Below are positions 1-6,194 of a stretch of 7,905 bases of DNA, in pieces (position 1 is the stretch's first letter; each line of letters starts with the position of its first letter). The translations under genes were made by a program, and so were the position numbers. The notes under the pieces are model-generated. The model was given only the letters and a program-made list of their open reading frames with translations, did not search any database and was not told the origin of the DNA. This DNA comes from an uncultured Prevotella sp. (lineage in GTDB: Bacteria > Bacteroidota > Bacteroidia > Bacteroidales > Bacteroidaceae). Location: the NCBI GenBank assembly GCA_900319895.1, contig ONQK01000117.1:1-7905 (forward strand), read 5' to 3'.

Positions 1-2
1 GA

Positions 3-34
3 CAAAGATAGTGTTTTATCTGATGACAAGCAAG
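3..34 (-). promoter_or_regulatory. Bacteroidota-type promoter for a gene off the left edge
   Basis: Read on the minus strand, the -7 box is TATCTTTG (3-10). A 20-base spacer separates it from CTTG (31-34), one mismatch from the -33 consensus TTTG. Transcription would run leftward out of the window, so the gene it serves is not visible. The bases just upstream of the -7 box (AAAACAC) match those of the dacB promoter. Confidence 0.6.
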
Positions 35-89
35 AAAAAACAGAAAAATGTTTTTGTTGGTCAAATCATGTGAAATTTTTGGTGGATAC

Positions 90-124
90 AAAAAAGCCAA
101 GAAAGAGGATGAGACACTTTCTTG
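90..124 (-). terminator. Intrinsic terminator of the tRNA-Leu gene
   Basis: On the minus strand a perfect 8-bp inverted repeat, CAAGAAAG (117-124) with CTTTCTTG (98-105), encloses an 11-nt loop. It is followed by GG, C and then six T residues (90-95). It begins only 6 nt after the tRNA 3' end, the expected position for ending the tRNA precursor. The stem is A/T-rich and therefore modest in strength, but hairpin, spacing and U-tract together make a good call. Confidence 0.75.
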
Positions 125-130
125 ACTTTG

Positions 131-212
131 TGCGCCTGATAGGACTCGAACCTACACGTCGCAAAACACCAGATCCTAAGTCTGGCGCGTCTACCAATTT
201 CGCCACAGGCGC
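131..212 (-). tRNA. tRNA-Leu (anticodon UAG)
   Basis: Reading the minus strand from 212, the acceptor stem GCGCCTG pairs perfectly with CAGGCGC (132-138), and the discriminator base is A (131). The anticodon arm is CCAGA / TCTGG with loop CTTAGGA, giving anticodon TAG, which reads CUN leucine codons. The T arm carries the canonical GGTTCGA. About 13 nt lie between anticodon and T arms, the long variable region expected of a class II tRNA such as leucine. The bases after the discriminator read CAA, so CCA is not encoded and must be added enzymatically. A promoter lies 45 nt upstream and a terminator directly downstream, so this is a single-tRNA transcription unit. Confidence 0.97.
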
Positions 213-257
213 TTTATCTTATTCATTTGGATGTTCCTCCGAACCCTTTTTGCGGTG

Positions 258-265
258 CAAAGATA
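258..265 (-). promoter_or_regulatory. Promoter -7 box for tRNA-Leu
   Basis: TATCTTTG on the minus strand matches TAnnTTTG and is followed by CA, as in neighbouring promoters. It lies 45 nt upstream of the mature tRNA 5' end, leaving a short leader for RNase P to remove. I see no convincing -33 TTTG at the usual spacing. The bases just upstream (AAAACAT) resemble the AAAACAC seen at the dacB promoter. Confidence 0.6.
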
Positions 266-356
266 ATGTTTTTTACTGATATATGATGCTTTATTTTAAA
301 TTTTCTTTGTTTTTTTTGCTCTATGGCCTCTTTGCGCTATCTTTCTGCGTTTGTTT

Positions 357-1625
357 TTAGGGTTCGCAGAGCGCGCGGCAGACCCAGTCTTGAAACTGTC
401 GGCCTTTGGCTGCCCGAATCAAGCCTTGGTTGATGATGGCAAAACAGAGGCGGCGCCCGTTGGCAGCCGTGCAATAGCCTGCCAGGCTGACGATTCCGGT
501 CACTGTTCCCGTCTTGGCCCGTACATTTTGGCTGGCTGCCGTTTTTCTCATCCGGTTTTTCAATGTCCCGTCTACGCTTGCCAGCGGCAGTGAGGCGTTG
601 AGGTAGGAATGGACGGCCGTGTTTTGGGCTGCATAGCGCAGGGTTTGCACGAGCAGCTCGGGAGTGAGGTAGTTGTAGAGTGAAAGTCCCGAACCGTCGG
701 CAATGCGATAGTTGGAGGGATTTAATCCCAGTTTTCGGACAAATTGGTTGATGTTGCCTCTTGCATTGCTGTTTTTTGCAGGTTTGATGCCTTTGGCAGC
801 TGCAATTTGGTAGAAAACGGCTTCGGCGTAGAGGTTGTCGCTCTCTTTCATCATGCGGTCGAGTACTTGCCAGAGTGCGTGGCTTCGTGTGCAAAGGATT
901 TTGGCATCGGCGGGTGTGTTGCCTTCTTTTAATTCTGAATAAAGAGTGATTTTGCCCTCACGCAGCGTTTGTTCAAATTGTTGCAGAAATTGGTCCTTCC
1001 CGTTATATAGAAGTGGTGTTAACGTCGGGTTCTTGTCGTCCCAACACCATCCTTCGCCCAATAATTCGGGTGTTTTCATGCTCAGGTCTGCATAAATGTC
1101 TCCTCTTATGGTGTCAATGCCCAGTCCTTTGATGGCGGCGAGGCAGGCTTCCATGTCTTCTGCATCGAACTTGGGGTCGAATCCGCCTATGCAATAGATG
1201 TTGCCGTTCAGGGTCCGGTTGTCAATGCGCCCGGTATATTTGATATGCGTGTTGATTTGATGGCTTCCGCCCAGCAAGTCCAAGGCCGCCACGGCAGTGA
1301 GCACTTTCATGGTTGAGGCGGGGCGCATCAGCTGCCGTTCATTGAATTTGTAGATGACGGAGTCGGCATCCAAGTCCCATACGATAATGCCGGCTTGTGA
1401 AGTTTCCAATAACGGGCTGCGGGTGATTTGGTCGAGCCGTTTCTGGATGTTCATGGGCCATGGCAGCGGTATGGAGTCGTTGAATGTTGAGTCGCACAGA
1501 AGAGATGTGTCTTGACTGGTGTTTGTCGTGTCGTTAAAAACCTCTACGCCGGTTTGCGCCTGTACCATTTGCATAAGGTAAATACAGGCATATAAAAACA
1601 TCCAGGTTCGTTTCCTTTGCTTCAT
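357..1625 (-). CDS. dacB: D-alanyl-D-alanine carboxypeptidase/endopeptidase, PBP4 (S13) family
   Basis: Class C low-molecular-weight penicillin-binding protein that trims pentapeptides and/or cuts D-Ala-mDAP cross-links in periplasmic peptidoglycan. All three catalytic motifs are present: SxxK at residues 104-107 (STMK), SxN at 262-264 (SDN, in a KESDNLYAE context) and KTG at 371-373. DGSGLS at 310-315 is also typical of the family. Residues 1-24 look like a signal peptide: a basic start (KQRKR), a hydrophobic stretch and AQ-type cleavage near 22-24. The basic n-region favours M1 over M9. At 422 aa it is short: SxxK to SxN is 158 residues, against about 244 in E. coli PBP4, while SxN to KTG is normal. 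The accessory domain inserted between the first two motifs is therefore reduced. About ten cysteines is high for an exported protein. The gene stands alone, divergent from nadB, with a promoter 17 nt upstream; no terminator is obvious downstream. Confidence 0.93.
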   Translation of the reverse strand: MKQRKRTWMFLYACIYLMQMVQAQTGVEVFNDTTNTSQDTSLLCDSTFNDSIPLPWPMNIQKRLDQITRSPLLETSQAGIIVWDLDADSVIYKFNERQLMRPASTMKVLTAVAALDLLGGSHQINTHIKYTGRIDNRTLNGNIYCIGGFDPKFDAEDMEACLAAIKGLGIDTIRGDIYADLSMKTPELLGEGWCWDDKNPTLTPLLYNGKDQFLQQFEQTLREGKITLYSELKEGNTPADAKILCTRSHALWQVLDRMMKESDNLYAEAVFYQIAAAKGIKPAKNSNARGNINQFVRKLGLNPSNYRIADGSGLSLYNYLTPELLVQTLRYAAQNTAVHSYLNASLPLASVDGTLKNRMRKTAASQNVRAKTGTVTGIVSLAGYCTAANGRRLCFAIINQGLIRAAKGRQFQDWVCRALCEP

Positions 1626-1642
1626 ACAAATTTATTTTTATG

Positions 1643-1650
1643 CAAAGATA
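1643..1650 (-). promoter_or_regulatory. dacB promoter -7 box
   Basis: TATCTTTG on the minus strand, followed by CA, ends 17 nt before the dacB start codon, so the 5' untranslated leader would be only about 10-12 nt. A weak -33 candidate, TTCG, lies 20 bases upstream (1671-1674). The spacer next to the box is an A-tract plus CAC, as at the promoters at 3-10 and 5455-5462. Confidence 0.65.
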
Positions 1651-1764
1651 GTGTTTTTTTTGATGAAATCCGAAAAATAATTCAACGGGTGTGGTTTTGG
1701 GATGATTTCCATGCCTGAAAATGAAGATTTAATATTTTTTTTATACACTATTGAAAATATTTAT

Positions 1765-1772
1765 TAATTTTG
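1765..1772 (+). promoter_or_regulatory. nadB promoter -7 box
   Basis: TAATTTTG matches TAnnTTTG and ends 31 nt before the nadB ATG. The -33 region is poor: TTTA at 1740-1743, 21 bases upstream, is the best match. A weak -33 can indicate control by a regulator, consistent with the palindrome overlapping the start site. Confidence 0.55.
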
Positions 1773-1781
1773 TCGCGACAA
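1770..1781. promoter_or_regulatory. 12-bp perfect palindrome over the nadB start site (candidate operator)
   Basis: TTGTCGCGACAA is a perfect 12-bp palindrome. Its left end overlaps the last three bases of the nadB -7 box and it covers the likely transcription start. Its G/C-rich centre (TCGCGA) stands out in very A/T-rich surroundings. A repressor bound here would block RNA polymerase. NAD biosynthesis genes are often under dedicated repressors (NrtR, NiaR and NadQ in various bacteria), but I cannot assign this site to any of them from sequence alone. Confidence 0.45.
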
Positions 1782-1803
1782 TGTAATAAATCTATACCCA
1801 AAT

Positions 1804-3396
1804 ATGGTGTACAAATATGATTTTCTCGTCATTGGCGCAGGTGTTGCAGGAATGAGCTATGCCTTGAAAGTGGCTCGTGCGAAAAAAGGAAAGGTTTGCC
1901 TCATTTGCAAGACTACGCTCGAGGAGGCCAATACGAATTTTGCCCAGGGCGGCATTGCCTCGGTGACGAATTTTCAAGTCGACGACTTTGCCAAACATAT
2001 TGAAGATACGATGATTGCGGGCGATTACATTTCAGACCGTGCCGCCGTGGAGATGGTTGTCAGGAATGCCCCTGCCCAAATCAGGGAACTGGTCGATTGG
2101 GGGGTGAATTTCGACAAACAGCCCAATGGCGATTTTGACTTGCACCGCGAGGGCGGACATTCGGAATTCAGGATTCTTCACCATGCCGATGATACGGGAG
2201 CGGAGATTCAGCGCGGACTCATGGCCGCGGTTCGTCAAAATCCCGACATTGATGTCAAGGAAAATCATTTCGCCGTTGAAATCATCACTCAGCACCATCT
2301 GGGCATGAAAGTGACGCGACATACCAAAGACATAGACTGTTTTGGCGCATATGTCCTCAATCCGGAAACCGAGAAAGTTGACACTTACCTGAGTCGGGTC
2401 ACTTTGATGTGCACTGGCGGCGTGGGAGCTGTTTACCAAACGACCTCCAACCCGATTATTGCCACGGGCGACGGCATCGCCATGGTCTACCGCGCTAAAG
2501 GTACGATTGCCGACATGGAATTTGTACAGTTCCATCCGACAGTCTTGCACCACGCCGGTGAGACGCATCCGGCTTTCCTCATCACGGAAGCCATGCGTGG
2601 CTATGGCGGAATCCTGCGCCTGCCCAACGGCGAGTCGTTCATGGAAAAGTATGACAAGCGGCTGTCGCTGGCTCCGAGAGACATTGTCGCACGTGCGATT
2701 GACAAGGAAATGAAGACGCATGGCATCGACAACGTATGCCTGGACGTGACGCACAAGAATCCAGAGGAAACCCGGCGGCACTTCCCCAATATTTACCAAA
2801 AATGCAAGTCAATTGGCATTGACATCACGAAAGACTTCATCCCCGTCCGTCCGGCGGCGCATTATATGTGTGGCGGTATTAAAGTCGATTTGGACGGCCG
2901 GTCTAGCATTCACCGGCTCTATGCCTTGGGAGAATGTGCCTGCACAGGGCTGCATGGCGGCAACCGCCTGGCGTCGAACTCCCTGGTGGAGGCGGTGGTC
3001 TATGCCGAGGCGGCGGCTAAACACTCTTTGGAAAATATTGACCGGTACACTTACAATGTCGAAGTGCCGGAATGGAACGATGAAGGCACGCTGACCAATG
3101 AGGAACATGTCTTGATTACGCAGAGCGTCAGGGAAGTCGGAGAAATAATGTCCAATTATGTGGGCATTGTGCGCTCCAACTTGCGCCTGAAACGTGCGCG
3201 CACGCGGCTCGACTTGCTGTACGAGGAGACGGAGTCGCTTTTTAAGCGCGTGAAGGCGAGCCGGGACATTTGCGAGTTGCGCAATATGATCAATGTCGGC
3301 TACTTGATTACACGGTGGGCCATTGAGCGGAAAGAGTGCCGTGGGCTGCATTACACCATCGATTATCCAGTACATGCCTACGACCAAAAGCCTTGA
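1804..3396 (+). CDS. nadB: L-aspartate oxidase
   Basis: FAD-dependent cytoplasmic enzyme that oxidises L-aspartate to iminoaspartate, which quinolinate synthase (NadA) condenses with dihydroxyacetone phosphate in de novo NAD synthesis. The 530-aa length is normal. The N-terminal Rossmann motif GxGxxG is at residues 11-16 and a TNFAQGGIA flavin-contacting stretch at 44-52. Family signatures follow: REGGHS at 115-120, FHPT at 243-246, APRD at 290-293, AAHYMCGG at 351-358 and GGNRLASNSL at 385-394. H244, R292, H353 and R388 match the positions known as substrate-binding or catalytic in E. coli NadB (H244, R290, H351, R386), and E116 probably equals E121. These favour NadB over the related SdhA/FrdA flavoproteins. 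The helical C-terminal domain covers roughly 430-530. The start gives a FAD motif directly after M1, as usual. nadA and nadC are not in this window. Confidence 0.96.
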   Translation: MVYKYDFLVIGAGVAGMSYALKVARAKKGKVCLICKTTLEEANTNFAQGGIASVTNFQVDDFAKHIEDTMIAGDYISDRAAVEMVVRNAPAQIRELVDWGVNFDKQPNGDFDLHREGGHSEFRILHHADDTGAEIQRGLMAAVRQNPDIDVKENHFAVEIITQHHLGMKVTRHTKDIDCFGAYVLNPETEKVDTYLSRVTLMCTGGVGAVYQTTSNPIIATGDGIAMVYRAKGTIADMEFVQFHPTVLHHAGETHPAFLITEAMRGYGGILRLPNGESFMEKYDKRLSLAPRDIVARAIDKEMKTHGIDNVCLDVTHKNPEETRRHFPNIYQKCKSIGIDITKDFIPVRPAAHYMCGGIKVDLDGRSSIHRLYALGECACTGLHGGNRLASNSLVEAVVYAEAAAKHSLENIDRYTYNVEVPEWNDEGTLTNEEHVLITQSVREVGEIMSNYVGIVRSNLRLKRARTRLDLLYEETESLFKRVKASRDICELRNMINVGYLITRWAIERKECRGLHYTIDYPVHAYDQKP

Positions 3397-3441
3397 TGGC
3401 AATTGATTTCCATGTGCCTGATGGTGTGAACGACACTGTCT

Positions 3442-3873
3442 TTATCGCATGGATGCGTATTCTTTACTACCTTGAACCTCGGGCTTGAAAATGATGCCCC
3501 AACCGGATTTCCCTTCGTTTCTAAGTCCTAGGATCAATGCCAGAAAGATGCAGTAGGCAATTGAAGAAAGGATGTAAAACATCATTTTCTCTCGTCCGGC
3601 TATCAATGCCGTGATGATGGTCATGGTTTGGAGAAAGAAAAAGCTAAAGATCCCGATTTTCTTCTTGAGCAATATCAGCATCAGTGACAATGCCTCCAAG
3701 ATGCTGACAGTCATGGTGTAGGAAAGGGGAAGCCCATGGCGGTCTGGAAGTTGCAGCCAATTGACGGTGCTGAAGATTGAAATTGCACAAACGAGCAGCA
3801 GTAGCTTTGTACCCCAATTTAAGTTTTCTGAGCTTTTTGTTTTCATGATCATTTGAGTTTTTTTTACTTTCAT
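3442..3873 (-). CDS. Small four-helix membrane protein of unknown function
   Basis: I do not recognise a named family. The 143-aa product has four predicted membrane segments at about residues 22-41, 51-70, 72-92 and 97-117, short loops, and a charged C-terminal tail containing GKSGW (121-125). The compact hairpin-like layout and lack of catalytic motifs suggest a structural or accessory inner-membrane protein. M1 (3873) is used here, but M8 and M10 (3846) are equally possible starts because the first helix begins only at residue 22. The gene converges on nadB with 45 nt between stop codons. It lies downstream of, and on the same strand as, the phosphoesterase gene, but 204 nt away and behind its own promoter, so it is probably transcribed separately. 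The sequence and composition support a real gene; the function is unknown. Confidence 0.75.
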   Translation of the reverse strand: MKVKKTQMIMKTKSSENLNWGTKLLLLVCAISIFSTVNWLQLPDRHGLPLSYTMTVSILEALSLMLILLKKKIGIFSFFFLQTMTIITALIAGREKMMFYILSSIAYCIFLALILGLRNEGKSGWGIIFKPEVQGSKEYASMR

Positions 3874-3889
3874 AGATTTACTTTACTTC

Positions 3890-3910
3890 GCGAAAAATCG
3901 ACGTTTTCGC
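3890..3910. repeat. Inverted repeat in the leader of the small membrane protein gene
   Basis: GCGAAAA (3890-3896) and TTTTCGC (3904-3910) are perfect 7-bp inverted arms around a 7-base spacer that itself contains the palindrome TCGA. On the minus strand it lies 16 nt upstream of the M1 codon, inside the presumed transcript. It could be an operator for a dimeric regulator or a hairpin close to the translation start. It lacks a T-tract, so it is not an intrinsic terminator. Confidence 0.5.
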
Positions 3911-3925
3911 CGTTTGACGCTTGTG

Positions 3926-3946
3926 TTTTACCTTTTACCTTTTACC
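3926..3946. repeat. Three perfect tandem TTTTACC heptamers
   Basis: Three exact copies of the 7-mer TTTTACC (GGTAAAA on the minus, transcribed strand) lie end to end. They sit in the non-coding leader of the small membrane protein gene, about 53-73 nt upstream of its M1 codon. The unit is two-thirds of a helical turn, so adjacent copies face different sides of the helix. As an RNA it is an unstructured purine-rich repeat. Copy number may vary by slippage. Confidence 0.85.
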
Positions 3947-4020
3947 GATGTCTTCGAGCCAAAATCTGTTTTTTAGAACAAATAAGACCGATACTTGTCG
4001 GGTTTTTAGGTTATTTTCCG

Positions 4021-4052
4021 CAAATATACGATTTTTTTTGTAAATCCTGCAA
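4021..4052 (-). promoter_or_regulatory. Promoter for the small membrane protein gene
   Basis: On the minus strand TATATTTG (4021-4028) matches the -7 consensus, with TTGC (4049-4052) 20 bases upstream as a partial -33 box. It starts 49 nt after the end of the phosphoesterase gene and would produce a leader of roughly 140 nt before the 3873 start codon, unusually long for this window. That leader contains the heptamer array and the inverted repeat. The whole 3874-4077 gap otherwise holds no gene I can support. Confidence 0.55.
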
Positions 4053-4077
4053 TTTTCATTCTATTTTTTTTGTTTTT

Positions 4078-5163
4078 TTATTCAATGGTGGCGACAACAT
4101 ATTCGGAATGCGTTCCAATTCTGAATTTTCCGCCCCATATCCCCATCCCGCTGGTGACGTAATAATGTGTCTTGCCGCGTTGGTGCTTTCCCCATGCCTT
4201 TTCGTAGATGGCTTCTGTAATCCAGCTGATGGGCCAGACCTGTCCGTGATGCGTGTGTCCGCTGAATTGGAAGTCGACATTGGCGTGTTCGGCTTGCTCC
4301 AAGTGATAGGGCTGGTGGTCAAGCAGTATGCTGAATTTCTGCGGGTCAATGTTTTTGGTCAGTTTTCTGATGCTTTGTCTTGAGCGGTTGGTGCGGTCGT
4401 CGCGCCCGATGATGCAGAGGTCGCCCCAAACGGCGTGACTGTCGCGTAGGAGCTGGATATTTGCCTCTTTGAAAAAATCTTGTCCGCCTGCCGTCCCCGC
4501 GTAATACTCGTGGTTGCCGAGGCAGGCATAGACAGGTGCCTTGATTTGTCGGAATACCTCGGCCATGTCTTCTTCTAGCAAGGGGCGTAGGCTGATGTCG
4601 ATGATGTCGCCTGCAATGAGTACGGCGTCTGCCTGCTCGTTGTTGACGATTCGCACCCATTTTTGCAGGTCTTCCCGGGTATTGTGGTAGCCCAGGTGTA
4701 GGTCGCTGAGAAGTACTACTTTTACGGGGTTCTTGACTTTGCCCTCTGAGTCAATTGTGATGTGGCGGCGTACTTTGTGTTGATAGTTGATGTTGCCATA
4801 AAGGAATATGGCTGAAATGAGCAGCGCGACGGTGAGCGAGCCCGTGGCGCTTGATTGCAGGAATGAGGGCTTGACCAGGTGTGTGAGGCGGCCAAGGTCC
4901 AACAAAGCAAACAACATGAATAGGTAGAGCAGAATGAACAGCCACGATGTGCCGGCCTCATAGATAATGCGTGCCAACGGTAACGGCCAGCGATCCAGCC
5001 CTGCGGTGAAGATGACAACTAAGCTTATTAATCCCATGAGAAGACATGAGATCAGTGCGGCTTTATACCATCCGCCCAGCGGTAGTATCTGCCATATCCT
5101 CCAAAAAACGTACATGTGCCCTAGAATCGGCAGCAGAAGGAAGAGTAGCATCCCCCATTTCAT
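4078..5163 (-). CDS. Membrane-anchored calcineurin-like metallophosphoesterase
   Basis: Two-metal phosphoesterase with an N-terminal membrane domain; the substrate is unknown. Four hydrophobic segments lie at about residues 4-24, 35-54, 70-90 and 107-123, then the catalytic domain from about 146 to the end. All metal-binding blocks are intact: DLH at 154-156, GD at 185-186, GNHE at 216-219, H283 and GHTHHG at 302-307. It resembles the YkuE/YaeI branch, members of which act on UDP-diacylglucosamine or are tied to cell envelope metabolism, but sequence alone does not settle the substrate. The basic stretch after the fourth helix (HKVRRH, 129-134) hints that the catalytic domain is cytoplasmic, which is only an inference. 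It starts 9 nt after the stop of the upstream GlsB-like gene without a ribosome binding site, so the two are very likely one operon and possibly translationally coupled. Confidence 0.9.
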   Translation of the reverse strand: MKWGMLLFLLLPILGHMYVFWRIWQILPLGGWYKAALISCLLMGLISLVVIFTAGLDRWPLPLARIIYEAGTSWLFILLYLFMLFALLDLGRLTHLVKPSFLQSSATGSLTVALLISAIFLYGNINYQHKVRRHITIDSEGKVKNPVKVVLLSDLHLGYHNTREDLQKWVRIVNNEQADAVLIAGDIIDISLRPLLEEDMAEVFRQIKAPVYACLGNHEYYAGTAGGQDFFKEANIQLLRDSHAVWGDLCIIGRDDRTNRSRQSIRKLTKNIDPQKFSILLDHQPYHLEQAEHANVDFQFSGHTHHGQVWPISWITEAIYEKAWGKHQRGKTHYYVTSGMGIWGGKFRIGTHSEYVVATIE

Positions 5164-5172
5164 GGGTGCCGG

Positions 5173-5415
5173 CTATGATTTGAGCTTTGACCAAATCCAC
5201 AGTACGATGACGGCACCGACGATGGCAATGCCTATCTCGCCAACGAGGCCGCCCCACTGGATGTTGAGCAGGCTGAACAGCCAAGAGCCCAACATACTGC
5301 CGAGCACGCCTAAAAACAGGTTTATCCAGCATCCGGAACTTTTTCCCTTTTGGATGTGACTTGCCACATAGCCGGCAAGGATACCAATGCAAATCGAACT
5401 TATCAATCCTACCAT
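5173..5415 (-). CDS. Transglycosylase-associated (GlsB/YeaQ/YmgE family) membrane protein
   Basis: An 80-aa protein made almost entirely of three hydrophobic, glycine-rich helices (about residues 2-19, 29-48 and 55-75). The pattern GILAGYVAS, then a short polar loop, NLFLGVLGSMLG and GAVIVLWIW is that of the Transgly_assoc family. Members are inner-membrane proteins linked to general stress; the family name is historical and no enzymatic activity is established. An in-frame ATG at 5457 would add 14 residues, but that codon lies inside the promoter -7 box and cannot be in the transcript. The ATG at 5415 also gives the family's usual length and N-terminus. This is the first gene of the operon with the phosphoesterase 9 nt downstream, which suggests a shared envelope or stress role. 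Confidence 0.9.
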   Translation of the reverse strand: MVGLISSICIGILAGYVASHIQKGKSSGCWINLFLGVLGSMLGSWLFSLLNIQWGGLVGEIGIAIVGAVIVLWIWSKLKS

Positions 5416-5454
5416 TTTTATTTTATTTTCTTGTTTAATGTTTGTAAGATACTG

Positions 5455-5484
5455 CAAATATAGTGTTTTTTTCCGTATTTCAAA
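5455..5484 (-). promoter_or_regulatory. Promoter of the GlsB-like/phosphoesterase operon
   Basis: On the minus strand the -33 box is TTTG (5481-5484), the spacer is 18 bases and the -7 box is TATATTTG (5455-5462), followed by CA. The start codon is 39 nt beyond the box. Upstream of the -7 box the spacer reads AAAACAC, identical to the dacB promoter. The spacer is slightly shorter than the usual 19-21. Confidence 0.7.
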
Positions 5485-5554
5485 GTTTTTCCCACCGAAA
5501 AAGGGTGTTTTCGTCTTGTTCTTGGGGTTTTATAAAAAGAAAAGGCTGCAAACT

Positions 5555-5586
5555 TTTGCTCACTTCCTTTATTTGTGTTATCTTTG
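5555..5586 (+). promoter_or_regulatory. Perfect-consensus promoter of the GNAT gene
   Basis: TTTG (5555-5558), exactly 20 bases, then TATCTTTG (5579-5586) match both Bacteroidota promoter elements without mismatch. It is the best promoter in the window. It ends 5 nt before the ATG at 5592, so the start site falls on or beside the start codon. It is divergent from the GlsB operon promoter; the two -33 boxes are 70 bp apart (5485-5554), a gap with no other site I can support. Confidence 0.8.
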
Positions 5587-5591
5587 CAGAA

Positions 5592-6194
5592 ATGAAGGAA
5601 AAATGTAGAGCGACAAGCCCGTCTGTGGATTTTAGGCCTGCTGAAAAAGGGCAGGCTTCGGCAATCGCAGCTTTGATCATGGAGGCGATGAACCATGATT
5701 GTTGTCAAAATTTTGCCGGCCCTTTCCATACGCTTGACGATTTTCATGCGATGTTGACACTTTTGGTTGAGGCGGAAGACTCGCAGTACAGTTATTTGAA
5801 CACCACGGTGGCGACGTCGCCGGCGGGTGAGGCCGTCGGCATCTTGGTCTCGTATGACGGTGCGTGTCTGCGGCAACTTCGTCGAGCCTTTGTGGAGGCT
5901 GCCTCCCTGATGTTGGGACGTGATTTCTCGGCCATGGAAGACGAGACGCAGGCCGGCGAGTTGTATCTTGACAGTTTGGCGGTTGCGCAGCCTTTCCGTC
6001 ATCAAGGGATTGCGACACAATTGATTCGGCTTCATGTTGAGAAGGCGCGGGAGCTGGGGCTGCCTGCTGTCGGACTGTTGGTAGACCAGTCAAATCCGGT
6101 GGCGCGGTCTTTGTATGAAAGTCTCGGTTTTGCGGTCGTCAATCCGAGTGAATGGGGCGGGCATCCGATGTGGCACATGCAGTTGCAGCTTTAA
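5592..6194 (+). CDS. GNAT family N-acetyltransferase
   Basis: A 200-aa Gcn5-related acetyltransferase that transfers acetyl from acetyl-CoA to an amine; the substrate is not identifiable. The fold starts with VDFRPAEKG (12-20) and helix QASAIAALIMEAM (21-33). It continues through YLDSLAV (125-131), the acetyl-CoA pyrophosphate loop QPFRHQGIA (133-141, Q/R-x-x-G-x-A type) and GLLVDQSNP (161-169). The motif B helix ends in ARSLYESLGF (171-180), followed by the short C-terminal strand. The open frame extends back to 5463, but the promoter at 5555-5586 rules out those starts. ATG 5592 gives a leaderless or nearly leaderless mRNA. A GTG at 5625 (V12) would start exactly at the first strand with a leader of about 32 nt, and is the alternative. 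The gene stands alone and converges on rmuC. Confidence 0.88.
   Translation: MKEKCRATSPSVDFRPAEKGQASAIAALIMEAMNHDCCQNFAGPFHTLDDFHAMLTLLVEAEDSQYSYLNTTVATSPAGEAVGILVSYDGACLRQLRRAFVEAASLMLGRDFSAMEDETQAGELYLDSLAVAQPFRHQGIATQLIRLHVEKARELGLPAVGLLVDQSNPVARSLYESLGFAVVNPSEWGGHPMWHMQLQL

Noticed and set aside
70..279. A 69-codon plus-strand frame over the tRNA
   Set aside because: It translates the antisense of the tRNA-Leu gene and its promoter; no independent support.
1773..1803. Riboswitch upstream of nadB
   Set aside because: The leader from the inferred start site to the ATG is about 25 nt, too short for any known NAD-sensing or other riboswitch.
2032..2799. A 255-codon open frame antisense to nadB
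   Set aside because: Fully inside nadB on the opposite strand with no family features; a codon-bias shadow.
3890..3910. Intrinsic terminator upstream of the small membrane protein gene
   Set aside because: The arms pair well, but the sequence after the hairpin on the transcribed strand is GAAGTAAAG, not a U-tract.
3853..4383. A 176-codon plus-strand frame across the intergenic region into the phosphoesterase gene
   Set aside because: The second half is the reverse of the conserved metal-binding part of the phosphoesterase, and the first half translates A/T-rich leader DNA.
5463..5591. N-terminal extension of the GNAT protein by 43 residues
   Set aside because: This part lies upstream of and within the perfect promoter, is phenylalanine- and lysine-rich, and is not part of the GNAT fold.
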